A stretch of 64,000 nucleotides of DNA, from contig NZ_JBMDYO010000002.1 of NCBI RefSeq assembly GCF_049310885.1, forward strand, positions 437,785 through 501,784, written 5' to 3'. The DNA comes from CAYZJV01 sp049310885 (lineage in GTDB: Bacteria; Spirochaetota; Spirochaetia; Sphaerochaetales; Sphaerochaetaceae). Made by a program: the position numbers and the translations under genes. The notes beneath the pieces were generated by a model. The model was given only the letters and a program-made list of their open reading frames with translations, did not search any database and was not told where the DNA came from. The number at the start of each line of letters is the position of its first letter. The stretch's first letter is position 1. Below, in pieces: positions 52,591 to 61,480 of this stretch.

Positions 52591-54951
52591 TCAATCCTTC
52601 ATATAAAACTCCGCCTCATATCCCGCCGCACTCAGCATCAAGCCATCAGCCCATGATGGCACGACGCTCATGATCCTACCGACTTCGTCGATCTTCATCG
52701 CTTTCGGTGCTTCAATGACGACTTCATCGTGGATGTGCATCACGATGCTACACCCAGCAGCTTCGAGTTGCTGCATGGCGTGGCACAGCAGGTCACGGCT
52801 GATGCTCTGGCAAAGATTTTCCACCACTTTCGGACCATAGGTTTCAATGCGTTCCCATTTCTTCGTTCCTCCCACCCCCTCGTAGGTTACGCAATCGCTA
52901 CCGAATGCATTGGTACCAATGCGGGGCTTCACATATGCGAGCCTTCTGCCAGAGGGCAAGGTGATGAACAAGAATCCACTCTCATACGAGAATCTGATGC
53001 CATGCGTATTGGTCGTGGTTCTTTCCTTCACGGCTTCCTTCACCGCTTTGTCGACATCCCACCACAGCTGGACGATGTTCGGATTGGACTGGCGCCAGGC
53101 GTCCACCAGAGGTTTGAGCTCGTCCTCGGTCATGCCGGACTCGAGCGCTCCCATGGCATTGAGCGCTCCCACCGACCCACCATATCCGCAGTTGTGTACA
53201 AGGACCCCCGATACGGTTAAGCGATGATGCTCTCCAGCGTTGAGGATGTCATATACCTTGCGTGATCCAGTCTTTTTCGGGTCATCATAGGTGGCAGGAT
53301 TTCTCAGCTTTCGCTGATGTCCATCGAAGAATATCGCCTGTTCCCCCTTGCCAGTCTGCACCAAGGGAACCCCGCACTTTGCAGCGAGGGCGAGCTGTAC
53401 CGGTTTACCCATCCCCTCGACCCAGACAAGATGCTCTGCTGTCGCGGTGAGTCCACCATAGGTGACCACCTCACGAATACCTTTGCAGATCAAGCCCTCA
53501 TGCGTTACCCAATCCTCTCCGTCCCACAGCAGATGATCGGTCGTCACACACTCGATCGGCACGAGGCCTTGATCGGTGAGTACCAGCTGGCCTTCTGCGA
53601 TGCAGGCGAGCTCGGCTTGCTTGCCCTTTTGACGAAGGTGTCCGTTCTCCCCGTGCTTGGTGACCTCGCAGTGAAACATGCGGGAGGCTGTGGCACAGTA
53701 GATGTCCCCATCCTCGGCGAAGATGTCCATGCGCCATGTCTCCCCTGCAAGCCAGGAAAGCACCCGTGCCTCGATCGCCGAGAAGTCCGATACGATGAAC
53801 CGATGGCCTTTATGTGGGATGAATGCTGTTCTTACGAGTTGAGAGAGTGTATCGGGCACATCGCCATATAGCATCTGTACCGCCTCGTAATCGCCACCTT
53901 TCACCAAAGCCCGGGCAACGGCAAGGTCCTCGATACTGTTTCTTTTTAGATTTTGGGCTTGAATTTGCCTCCCTGACCATCTCCCGGTACGATTCGCCCC
54001 ATAGAACTGGAACATGCCCCGAGCACGATCGTCAGAGCAGGCTGCGTTCTCCATCGCCTGATACTTCTTTACCGACGACTTGGCAAGTTGCAGCCTGAGC
54101 TCGAGCACTTCCTTGATCTCGCGCGGAGCACCATCCAAAGCGGAGATCACATCCTTCTTGCCAAGAGAATCGACTTCGAGCCCATTCTCGGCCAGCCAGG
54201 TCTTCACCTGCGAGACCGAATTGGGGTTCTCAAGGTCGGTGATCTCCTTCATCCGGGACACCAGCTCATGCCGAGAAAGGCTATCCATTCCGATGGCACT
54301 GTGGACCAAAGTCCTGTCGATCAGCACACCGCGGTCGTTGATGCGCTGATCCAGGTGGTACTCATCCCAAATGGAATCGGGCACAGGAAACCGCCTGAGG
54401 CGTTGGTGGATAGCAAGCTCGACCTCGACATCCCGTTTGTTGTAGTCAACGAACAGTTCCCATTTGTCCACGGCATCGACAGGACGGTTTCTCATGCGTC
54501 CGCCATTGGTGATCGTCGGAGCACACGGGATGCAAAAATACCGAATCAGATCCTTACCCTCAGAGAGCTTTTGCTTCTCGAGACCCAGCACCGCACCCAC
54601 ACCCATGAGCGACAAGGGTAGTCCGAGGTACGCCGACCAGATCATCGTGCATCGCCATGAAGATGGATCCAGGTACGTCCCGGTGGGCAGTCCAAGGAAC
54701 CGAGAGAGGCAGATTCGCTCGAAGGCAGCGTTGAACGCCCATTTGACCACGCGCCTATCGGCGAGCGCTTGGAGAATCTCATGAGGGATCTTTTCGCCCC
54801 GGGCGAGATCGACCACTTGTACCGGTCCGCCATCAACGCTGTAGCCAAACAACAGTATCTCGAAGTCCTCGGCTTCGCAATAGCGGTAAACTCCACTCTT
54901 GGCGAGATTCTCTGACGAGTACGATTCGATGTCCACGTTCAAATGCTTCAT
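52591..54951 (-). CDS. Phage-type family A DNA polymerase interrupted by a mini-intein
   Basis: 786 residues from the ATG at 54951, with AGGAG upstream. The 3'-5' exonuclease has NVDIESYSSEN (D-x-E), WAFNAAFERICL and YNKRDVEVELA. The polymerase has motif A FIVSDFSAIEARVLSWLAGE, motif B RQKGKQAELA then CGYGGSVGALNAM, and motif C MHIHDEVVIE, all intact after the intein is removed (648 residues). The intein (Cys450-Asn587) lies inside motif B. It is the last gene of the left arm of the prophage module and probably copies the element's DNA. A decayed copy of its C-terminus lies at 48450-48840. Confidence 0.92.
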   Translation of the reverse strand: MKHLNVDIESYSSENLAKSGVYRYCEAEDFEILLFGYSVDGGPVQVVDLARGEKIPHEILQALADRRVVKWAFNAAFERICLSRFLGLPTGTYLDPSSWRCTMIWSAYLGLPLSLMGVGAVLGLEKQKLSEGKDLIRYFCIPCAPTITNGGRMRNRPVDAVDKWELFVDYNKRDVEVELAIHQRLRRFPVPDSIWDEYHLDQRINDRGVLIDRTLVHSAIGMDSLSRHELVSRMKEITDLENPNSVSQVKTWLAENGLEVDSLGKKDVISALDGAPREIKEVLELRLQLAKSSVKKYQAMENAACSDDRARGMFQFYGANRTGRWSGRQIQAQNLKRNSIEDLAVARALVKGGDYEAVQMLYGDVPDTLSQLVRTAFIPHKGHRFIVSDFSAIEARVLSWLAGETWRMDIFAEDGDIYCATASRMFHCEVTKHGENGHLRQKGKQAELACIAEGQLVLTDQGLVPIECVTTDHLLWDGEDWVTHEGLICKGIREVVTYGGLTATAEHLVWVEGMGKPVQLALAAKCGVPLVQTGKGEQAIFFDGHQRKLRNPATYDDPKKTGSRKVYDILNAGEHHRLTVSGVLVHNCGYGGSVGALNAMGALESGMTEDELKPLVDAWRQSNPNIVQLWWDVDKAVKEAVKERTTTNTHGIRFSYESGFLFITLPSGRRLAYVKPRIGTNAFGSDCVTYEGVGGTKKWERIETYGPKVVENLCQSISRDLLCHAMQQLEAAGCSIVMHIHDEVVIEAPKAMKIDEVGRIMSVVPSWADGLMLSAAGYEAEFYMKD
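53191..53604 (-). other. Mini-intein coding region inside the polymerase gene
   Basis: 138 codons, residues Cys450 to Asn587. Block A is CIAEGQLVLTDQGLVPIECV with the splicing Cys. Block B is GLTATAEHLVWV with the Thr and His. Block F is VYDILNAGEHHRLTVSGVLV and block G ends VHN, followed by the +1 Cys588. All residues for protein splicing are present. There is no room for a homing endonuclease domain. Removal joins ELA to CGYGG and restores motif B of the polymerase. Confidence 0.88.
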
Positions 54952-55038
54952 CCTAGGCTCCTGGTATTAGTGATCGGCTATAGTAGTGGGAAGATCGGGA
55001 AGGACGGCAGTGGCAACCACCGCCCTCCCCATTTTCTA

Positions 55039-55590
55039 TCAGGCAAGGAAATCATCCTCGTCATCGGTGGCGAAATCGCTCTCCGCACTCGCCCTTCCAC
55101 CCAAAGGTTCTCCGTCACGCAGTACCTGCAGGTTGTTCAACCCACATGCGATACCGCGGTTGCCGTTGGAGTTGAACGCATAGAAGGAAATTGAAGCCCG
55201 TCCAAAGACACCCGAGTACACCTCAGTGCGATTGATCACCGGGTTGCAATTAGCATCGACGATACCTGGTGCAGTAGCGCTGTTGGCGTTGACAAAGAAC
55301 GCGTTAGCATACGCTGCATCGTCAGGGCGGTCGATATCCCCATCTCGCAGGGGATTCTTCAGAGATGAAAGTGGCGGGACGCTCTTACCGTTGCCCTTCA
55401 GCTTAGCTTCTCCCTCGGCATAGGCTGCCTCGATGGCAGCTTTGACTTTCTGTATGGTAGTCTTATCGCTCTTTGGGATGATCAGCGAGACCGAGTACTT
55501 TGGCGTGCTGCCGTTGATGGACTTGGGTTCCCAGACCGCCAGGTACGACCATCTGGTGTCCTTGCCGGTGATGACTTTTGTGTTTGACAT
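55039..55590 (-). CDS. DUF2815 phage protein (single-stranded-DNA-binding type)
   Basis: 183 residues. The N-terminus KVITGKDTRWSYLAVWEPKS, then YSVSLIIPKSDKTTIQKVKA and later EVYSGVFGRASISFYAFN with GNRGIACGLNNLQVL, is the DUF2815 family, regularly coded between DUF2800 and the polymerase in phage replication modules. It ends in an acidic tail (SDFATDDEDDFLA), as single-stranded-DNA-binding proteins do. It is likely the binding protein of the replication fork. The gene lies 87 bases upstream of the polymerase start. Confidence 0.87.
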   Translation of the reverse strand: MSNTKVITGKDTRWSYLAVWEPKSINGSTPKYSVSLIIPKSDKTTIQKVKAAIEAAYAEGEAKLKGNGKSVPPLSSLKNPLRDGDIDRPDDAAYANAFFVNANSATAPGIVDANCNPVINRTEVYSGVFGRASISFYAFNSNGNRGIACGLNNLQVLRDGEPLGGRASAESDFATDDEDDFLA

Positions 55591-56709
55591 TTACTTATCC
55601 TCCATGAAATCGTTTATTGTGATCGCCGGCCGTTTATCGCCCTCCGGCACAAGCGTCGGTTTGCCTTTGGGCTTCACTACATGCGAACCCAAGATCTCGT
55701 TGAATCGTGTTCTTCCCAGCAACGCAGTCATTGCCGTGATACCCAATACCTTGTGCTCATAGGGATCGAAGCCTGCTAATCTCACCGCATCGGCTGCAGC
55801 AGCCTCATCGGCGTAGCGCCGTATCGAACGACCCTCCACCAGCTTGAAGCCCTCTAGCGTTCCCCCTTTTTCCAAGAGCGAGAAAGCGTAGGCCTTGATG
55901 TCACTTACCCAAGAAGCCAGCTCGTCAGCTTGCGTAAGGATCTCGGCAATCTCGTGATCGCCCAGCAATACCGGCTTTGCAAACTCATAGCGGGCAAGGT
56001 CCAAATTCGCCTCGGCGCGCTTACGGCAGGTGGCCTTCACCTTGCAAAAGCGACAGTGCGGTCCCGAGCAGAATTCCCCCTCGCCTTTGAATGCAAGATC
56101 GGCACGGGGCTTGAGGTACGACTCAGCCCAATCGAGAAGCTCACCAACATCCATTGTGAAGGTATCCACATTTGCCAATCGCGGTTGGAACACCGTCATG
56201 CTGACCTGCTGGAGGTCATACAGCGAGGAGAACATCCCGATCGCTCCCAGCGCATAGAGCATCATCTGCGTGTTACGCTCGGCCGAGACCGGTACCCCCT
56301 GGCCATACTTGAAGTCGATTACGTGCAGGTGCTCATCGGAGACGATGATACAGTCGGCAGTCCCCGAGCACTCAGGCACATAGGTGCTGATATCCACCTT
56401 CTGCTCCAAAAGGATGATCGGATCCCTTTTGGCATCCTTCTCTTGTTGCAACGCATCCAGCACAAATGCTGTGTACTCGTTGGCGCAATCCTCCATCTGC
56501 TCGTTATAAAAGCCCAAGGTGGGAGTCGGGTCCTGTGCTGGCAGCCCCAAAGCGAGTCTGACCTTATATTCACAAAGCGCATGAGCCTCAGTCCCCTCCT
56601 CGGCAAACAGGCTCGGTCCCTCTTCGATGTGTTCACACAGGCGTGCTGATGGCGGGCAAGATGTCCATCGCGCGGCCGACGATGGTGAAAGCAGGGCGTG
56701 CTTAGCCAT
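55591..56709 (-). CDS. DUF2800 nuclease (PD-(D/E)xK, Cas4/RecB-like)
   Basis: 372 residues from the ATG at 56709, with GGAGG upstream. It opens HALLSPSSAARWTSCPPSAR and has LFAEEGTEAHALCEYKV, as DUF2800 proteins do. The nuclease core is CSGTADCIIVSDEHLHVIDF then KYGQGVPVSAERNTQM (D-x-x-x..D-F-K). A Cys cluster, CSGPHCRFCKVKATC, probably holds an iron-sulfur cluster, as in Cas4 and AddB. It is an exonuclease for processing replicating phage DNA. The stop abuts the DUF2815 start and the start overlaps the previous gene. Confidence 0.87.
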   Translation of the reverse strand: MAKHALLSPSSAARWTSCPPSARLCEHIEEGPSLFAEEGTEAHALCEYKVRLALGLPAQDPTPTLGFYNEQMEDCANEYTAFVLDALQQEKDAKRDPIILLEQKVDISTYVPECSGTADCIIVSDEHLHVIDFKYGQGVPVSAERNTQMMLYALGAIGMFSSLYDLQQVSMTVFQPRLANVDTFTMDVGELLDWAESYLKPRADLAFKGEGEFCSGPHCRFCKVKATCRKRAEANLDLARYEFAKPVLLGDHEIAEILTQADELASWVSDIKAYAFSLLEKGGTLEGFKLVEGRSIRRYADEAAAADAVRLAGFDPYEHKVLGITAMTALLGRTRFNEILGSHVVKPKGKPTLVPEGDKRPAITINDFMEDK

Positions 56710-57166
56710 TACCAAGCCTCCTGATATCGCGCAGGAACGATGGGTAGTACTCTTTCTTCAGATCATCGAGGCACGTCGCTCCATGATGGGAGAAGATCGC
56801 CCCGAATGAATCACCCTCACCTTGCTTTTCCTTCTCCAAAAGGGCTTGTTCGATATCATCCCTGGTAGCACCCAGGCATAACGCTTCGTCCAGCAGATTA
56901 CGATAATGGGACGGGTCGATCTCAGAGAGCTTGGGTGCCCCGTATTTCTCCAACAGCGCCCTGATATGCTCGGTATACCCCTCGCGCGACTTGTCGGCGA
57001 GCACCGAGCGGACCTCTATCAGCGTCAGAGGTTTGAGTGCTGGTTTTGCTGTAGGTTCATCTGGTGTTTTCTGTTCCCATTTCGCTTGCAATGCCGCGAT
57101 GGCATCAGTAGCGGTATTCAGGATAGTCATGGCCTCTGCGATGCAGGCCTTCGTCTCTTCGCTCAT
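56702..57166 (-). CDS. Phage replication-module protein, unknown (rrp5-like annotation in relatives)
   Basis: 154 residues from the ATG at 57166, with AGGAGG upstream. The N-terminal half has ACIAEAMTILNTATDAIAAL and a Pro/Lys linker; the C-terminal half, LTLIEVRSVLADKSREGYTE then HIRALLEKYGAPKLSEI, matches small proteins coded before DUF2800 in Clostridia phages. The repeated pattern suggests a coiled-coil and a small helical domain. Its function is not known. It overlaps the DUF2800 gene by 8 bases. Confidence 0.75.
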   Translation of the reverse strand: MSEETKACIAEAMTILNTATDAIAALQAKWEQKTPDEPTAKPALKPLTLIEVRSVLADKSREGYTEHIRALLEKYGAPKLSEIDPSHYRNLLDEALCLGATRDDIEQALLEKEKQGEGDSFGAIFSHHGATCLDDLKKEYYPSFLRDIRRLGNG

Positions 57167-57323
57167 GGGTTTCCTCCTGTCGTGTATGCATCCGATCCTT
57201 GGCCGAAGCGATCATCAGTCGCTTAGCCAGCCGTTTCGCCACCGCACTGATGGTCATCAGCACCTCGGCGATATCCTCGTCGGTCTCATGTTCACTCCGA
57301 CCTCTGGTCTTTCGTTCATCCAT
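57105..57323 (-). CDS. Small phage protein, unknown
   Basis: 72 residues from the ATG at 57323, with AAGGAG 10 bases upstream. The first half is MDERKTRGRSEHETDEDIAE then VLMTISAVAKRLAKRLM, a helical segment like small proteins at the head of such phage operons. Its C-terminal part overlaps the next gene by 62 bases, including that gene's start, which is more than usual. The gene could end by coupling or be shorter in function. Moderate confidence. Confidence 0.5.
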   Translation of the reverse strand: MDERKTRGRSEHETDEDIAEVLMTISAVAKRLAKRLMIASAKDRMHTRQEETHERRDEGLHRRGHDYPEYRY

Positions 57324-57522
57324 TTGGATCAATCTCCTTCGAGAGGTTTTTCTCTTGTTCGCCCCTCACCACCTTCCGTATGCAACGGGGATGTTGACCG
57401 ACAGAAAGTGAACATTTCTTTGTGAAAAATTCTTGAAGAATTTATCGGTCAAAGTGCGCGTAGCGTCTGGAAGGGTATGTGGGGAGATACATCCTCGCAG
57501 AACCAAGTGAAGGAGGATTCAG
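57324..57522. promoter_or_regulatory. Divergent control region of the prophage replication module
   Basis: TTGACCGA (57394-57401) and its inverse TCGGTCAA (57445-57452) face each other; each could be a -35 box for one of the arms. Between them is a perfect 15-base palindrome AATTCTTGAAGAATT (57428-57442), a likely operator. The -10 boxes are not clear. The left and right arms start at about 57323 and 57523. Confidence 0.5.
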
Positions 57523-57948
57523 GTGAATCGATTGAACAACGAAGGGTATCCAGACCCGACACCCTATGAGGCATTTAGAGAAATGGAGCGCGAGGAGAGA
57601 CAGGCGAAGCGCGTATTCAGGCCCATCGTCTATATCTGCTCGCCGTATGCAGGCGAGATCGAGACCAATGTGGAGCGCGCACGACTGTATAGCCGCTTCG
57701 CGGTGGACTCTGGCTATATCCCACTGACAGTCCACCTGCTGTATCCGCAGTTCATGTATGACGACGATCCGTCTGAGCGCGAGCTCGCGCTGCGCTTTGG
57801 CAACATCCTCATGAGCAAATGCAGTGAAGTGTGGGTGTTCGCTGGCCATGGAGTATCGAACGGGATGGCTAGTGAGATCGCCTACGCCCGTCGCAAAGGG
57901 TACCTGCTGCGCTACTTCGATGCCGAGTGCCGGGAGGTAACAGGATGA
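57523..57948 (+). CDS. DUF4406/DUF7768-like phage protein (deoxyribosyltransferase-like fold)
   Basis: 141 residues from a GTG at 57523, with AAGGAGG upstream. After a charged N-terminus comes FRPIVYICSPYAGEIETNVE then RARLYSRFAVDSGYIPLTVH, and GNILMSKCSEVWVFAGHGVS then NGMASEIAYARRKG. This is the pattern of the nucleoside 2-deoxyribosyltransferase-like family, with its S-P-Y and G-M-x-x-E-I. Phage relatives are common in this operon position. Its substrate is not known. Confidence 0.82.
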   Translation: MNRLNNEGYPDPTPYEAFREMEREERQAKRVFRPIVYICSPYAGEIETNVERARLYSRFAVDSGYIPLTVHLLYPQFMYDDDPSERELALRFGNILMSKCSEVWVFAGHGVSNGMASEIAYARRKGYLLRYFDAECREVTG

Positions 57949-58013
57949 ACGCGATCAAGCAAGAGAGCCGGGGGTATGGTTTTTCGGCAGATAGAAGGAG
58001 GATCAGTCGATGA
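57945..58013 (+). CDS. Very short possible ORF between two phage genes
   Basis: A 22-codon frame reads MNAIKQESRGYGFSADRRRI. It overlaps the previous stop (ATGA) and the next start by four bases, a style of coupling seen in this operon. It may only carry the ribosome over the gap. Confidence 0.25.
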   Translation: MNAIKQESRGYGFSADRRRISR

Positions 58014-58903
58014 CGGACATTAATCAATGCATAAGCCCGAAATTCAAACCTCTTGGGGATATTGAGCTGACTCAAGATGAGCAAGTGGAACAACTGGAAA
58101 ATTCCAGGAACTGGAAGAATCTGGATAGAATCGAACTGACACTGGAAGAACTCAATTTGCTGATTGATAACCTTTCATCAATGTCATACTCAGGTCCTGA
58201 TCTGTTGAAGAATCCTGCGTTGCCGGAATTCTCCTTAGTGATATGTGTATCACGTCTACCACTTGCTTTGCGCAACGTCGTTTCTTTCAGGAAAACTGTG
58301 ATTCGCCAAAAGGAATTTATCCAAAGCAAAGAAGGTCTTAACATCTCCTCAATACCGATATTGGATGCATTCTTCTATCCGGATCATCAGGGAAAAGTAC
58401 CAGATGCAACTTTTTCGATTGGATGCTCAGTGCTTGAATTGGACGGCAATGTCTCTGAAATCAACTATTCGTCAGTACTGGTTAAGCCGTACCCGAATTA
58501 TGAGATGATGACTGATGAAGAAATGACACTTGATATGCACGAACGCGCCTGGAAATCAAAACTCCTATACCTTGCAATCCAATGCGCTCTCATCAATCGC
58601 CCAACCGTGTTCTCCATTTCTACGGATAACGTTGTAGTCAAGATACCAAGAAAACATAGTGGCAAGAGCAGGAGAAAGATAAAAGCAATCAAGGTATTGC
58701 GTATCAACCCGAAGCATCTTTCCTCCGAGTCCCAGGAACCAAAGAAAATCGGTTGCCCTTGCTGGGGAGTCATGGGCTATTACCGGACGACAAAGTCAAA
58801 CAAGCAAGTTTGGGTCAAGCCACACCTCAAGGGAAAGCATCGAGACAACCCGAACACATACCAAGCCAAGCAGTACGTAATTCAAGCAGGAGACATGCAA
58901 TGA
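58010..58903 (+). CDS. Phage-module protein of unknown function, AT-rich
   Basis: 297 residues from the ATG at 58010, with AAGGAGG upstream. The gene is clearly more AT-rich than its neighbours, so it may be a later addition to the phage module. The protein is soluble: an acidic N-terminal part (IELTQDEQVEQLEN), a central region and a C-terminal basic segment GVMGYYRTTKSNKQVWVKPH then LKGKHRDNP, which also appears in small phage proteins and may bind nucleic acid. It ends in an ATGA overlap with the helicase gene. No enzyme motif found. Confidence 0.65.
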   Translation: MTDINQCISPKFKPLGDIELTQDEQVEQLENSRNWKNLDRIELTLEELNLLIDNLSSMSYSGPDLLKNPALPEFSLVICVSRLPLALRNVVSFRKTVIRQKEFIQSKEGLNISSIPILDAFFYPDHQGKVPDATFSIGCSVLELDGNVSEINYSSVLVKPYPNYEMMTDEEMTLDMHERAWKSKLLYLAIQCALINRPTVFSISTDNVVVKIPRKHSGKSRRKIKAIKVLRINPKHLSSESQEPKKIGCPCWGVMGYYRTTKSNKQVWVKPHLKGKHRDNPNTYQAKQYVIQAGDMQ

Positions 58904-61311
58904 ACACACAGTCCATCAAGGTCGCGCTCTGCAACCGCAAGACCGACCGCAAGTACAAGAACCGTGAGATGTCCTGGCAAGAGCTCAAGGAACGCAATGC
59001 TAGGCCCATACGCACCTCCGAGACCATCAAAGAGTATCCCAAGCTCTCTCGTAGCCTGCGCGACCAGCTGAAGGACCAGGGAGGCTTCGTCGGTGGCTGG
59101 CTGAAAGAGGGCCTGCGTAAGAACGGCCACGTGATCTGTAGAACGGTAGGGTCCCTTGATGCCGACCATATCGAAAGCGATGATGACTTCCCCTCCAAGG
59201 TGCAAACAGCCTTGGAAGGCGTCTCGTATTTCCTCTACAGCACCCACAGCCACACCGCAGAGAACCCCCGCTACCGCGTGGTGATCCACTTTTCTAGAGA
59301 GGTAAGTGAGGACGAGTACCCTGCAGTCATGCGCATGGTGGCCAAGCAGATCGGTATGGACTTCTTCGACGACTCTACCTACCAGGCCAACCGCATGATG
59401 TACTGGGCGAGCTGTCCGTCAGACGCCGAGTTTGTGTTCGAGGATCAAAACGGAGAGGCACTGGATCCTGATCGCTACTTGGGCATGTACCACGATTGGC
59501 GTGATACCTCCCAATGGCCGGTCAGTTCGCGCCAGTCCGAGGTGATCCGAAGCTCGATGGTAAGCCAAAGCGACCCGCTGGCCAAGGATGGCCTGGTGGG
59601 AGCGTTCTGCCGCGCCTATCATCCGATCGACGAGGCTATCGAGGCATACCTCTCCGATGTATACATGCCATCTGCCCAGGATGGTAGATATGACTACATC
59701 CCTGCCGACTCGAGTGCCGGAGTGGTGATCTACAACGGCAAGTTCGCCTACTCCCACCATGCCAGCGATCCCGCGTGCGACAAAACGCTCAACGCCTTCG
59801 ATCTGGTGCGGATCCACCGATTCGGCGACGACGATCCGACCAAGTCCTTCAACGCCATGGCAGCTCTGGCCAGCAAGGATGAGCGCGTGAAGCAGGTAAT
59901 CACCCATGAGCGCCGTGCACAAGCACATGCCGATTTCGCAGCTGACGATGGCTGGGAAAAACAACTACGCTACATGTCACGAAGCAGCCAACTGGAGAAT
60001 AGCGTGTGGAATCTGAACCTGATCCTCAACAACGATCCGGATCTTGCGGGTTTCGGTTTCAATGACCTGGCGGGACGCATCCAAGTCACATCCAAGCTGC
60101 CCTGGGATCGGCCGGTAGGAAACAGCTTCTGGCGCGATGCCGATACGGCACAGCTAAAGTCCCTCATCGATATCCGTTATGGGTGCTTCTCGAGTCGCAA
60201 CCACGATGTATCGTTCACGAAGGTTGCCGATGATCGCCACTTCCATCCCATCCGCGATTACCTCAATGGCCTCCCACCATGGGATGGCGTCAAGAGAGTT
60301 GAGGAGCTGTTCATACGGTACCTGAAAGCCGACGACACCCCCTATGTCAGGGAGATCACCCGAAAGACATTCGCAGCCTCAGTGGCGCGTGTCTATCACC
60401 CGGGCACCAAGTTCGACAACGTCCTGGTACTCGATGGCGAACAAGGAATCGGCAAGAGCACGATCGTCAAGGATCTGGTGGGAAGTGAATACTACACAGA
60501 GACCCTCACGCTTGCAGACATGGAGTCAAAGGCAGGAGCTGAAAAGCTGCAGGGAGTGTGGATCGCAGAGATCGGAGAATTGGCTGGGATGAAGAAGATG
60601 GATATCGAGAAGGTGAAGGCGTTCTTCTCCACCTCAGACGACAAGTACCGCCCCAGCTATGGCAAGACGGTCGAGAGCCATCCACGCCAGTGCGTGATCA
60701 TCGCGACGGTCAACGGAGAGCACGGATACCTGCGCGACATTACCGGCAACCGTCGGTATTGGGTCATCAAGTCCAACCTGGCACGCCATCAGATGTGTTG
60801 GCAGCTCTACGAAGCATACCGCGCTCAGTTCTGGGCGGAAGCCAAGGCGATCTGGGAGAGCGGAGAGAAGTTGTACCTCGAGGGGGATTTTCTGGATGAA
60901 GCAGAGGAAGCCCAGGGCGAAGCCATGGAGGGGGATGAGCGCGAAGGTCTTGTGCGAGTGTATCTCGACACACTGCTTCCTAAAAATTGGGGTGAGATGG
61001 ACATGTATGAACGACGTGCATACTTCTCTGAAAGGAACAGCGGCATGACGGCAAAGGGGACAGTCACTAGAAGTGCGGTGTGCAATATGGAGATCTGGTG
61101 CGAGTGCTTTGGTAACAACCCCGCTGCATTGAAAAAATCCGATTCCTATGAGATCTCCGCGATCATGCACAAGATGGACAGCTGGAAAAAGGCACCGCGG
61201 ACCATCTTCCCGATCTACGGTCGTCAGAGAGGTTACGTTCGGGACAAGAACATGCGTGTGAAGAACGGTGACGGAGCTGGTCCTTTCATCGTCCCCGCGA
61301 GCAATTCATAA
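58900..61311 (+). CDS. PrimPol/VapE-type primase-helicase
   Basis: 803 residues from the ATG at 58900. The N-terminal 250 residues look like a primase-polymerase: VGSLDADHIESDDDF (D-x-D), YSTHSHTAENPRYRVV and later ANRMMYWASCPSD. Residues about 480-720 are the VapE/D5-like helicase: VLDGEQGIGKSTIVKDLVG (Walker A near 513), GVWIAEIGELAGMKKMDIEK (Walker B with E), YRPSYGKTVESHPRQCVIIA and GNRRYWVIK (arginine finger zone). It should prime and unwind the element's DNA. It overlaps the previous gene by four bases. Confidence 0.9.
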   Translation: MNTQSIKVALCNRKTDRKYKNREMSWQELKERNARPIRTSETIKEYPKLSRSLRDQLKDQGGFVGGWLKEGLRKNGHVICRTVGSLDADHIESDDDFPSKVQTALEGVSYFLYSTHSHTAENPRYRVVIHFSREVSEDEYPAVMRMVAKQIGMDFFDDSTYQANRMMYWASCPSDAEFVFEDQNGEALDPDRYLGMYHDWRDTSQWPVSSRQSEVIRSSMVSQSDPLAKDGLVGAFCRAYHPIDEAIEAYLSDVYMPSAQDGRYDYIPADSSAGVVIYNGKFAYSHHASDPACDKTLNAFDLVRIHRFGDDDPTKSFNAMAALASKDERVKQVITHERRAQAHADFAADDGWEKQLRYMSRSSQLENSVWNLNLILNNDPDLAGFGFNDLAGRIQVTSKLPWDRPVGNSFWRDADTAQLKSLIDIRYGCFSSRNHDVSFTKVADDRHFHPIRDYLNGLPPWDGVKRVEELFIRYLKADDTPYVREITRKTFAASVARVYHPGTKFDNVLVLDGEQGIGKSTIVKDLVGSEYYTETLTLADMESKAGAEKLQGVWIAEIGELAGMKKMDIEKVKAFFSTSDDKYRPSYGKTVESHPRQCVIIATVNGEHGYLRDITGNRRYWVIKSNLARHQMCWQLYEAYRAQFWAEAKAIWESGEKLYLEGDFLDEAEEAQGEAMEGDEREGLVRVYLDTLLPKNWGEMDMYERRAYFSERNSGMTAKGTVTRSAVCNMEIWCECFGNNPAALKKSDSYEISAIMHKMDSWKKAPRTIFPIYGRQRGYVRDKNMRVKNGDGAGPFIVPASNS

Positions 61312-61480
61312 CGCTGCAAGCAATAACACAGGCAGAGGGACACTTGGACAAGATAATACTATATGAGGGTTTTGATGATTATCGAGCAAGAGCGCGCGTT
61401 GCACAAGAGCGCGAACGCACATACACGCACGTATAGGAATTCAAGTCCATTTTGTCCCTCTTGTCCACACGGAGGAATAA

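Noticed and set aside
52428..52673. An 81-codon plus-strand frame that crosses the right end of the IS66 element
   Set aside because: It starts inside the insertion sequence and ends antisense to the polymerase gene; a chance frame is more likely.
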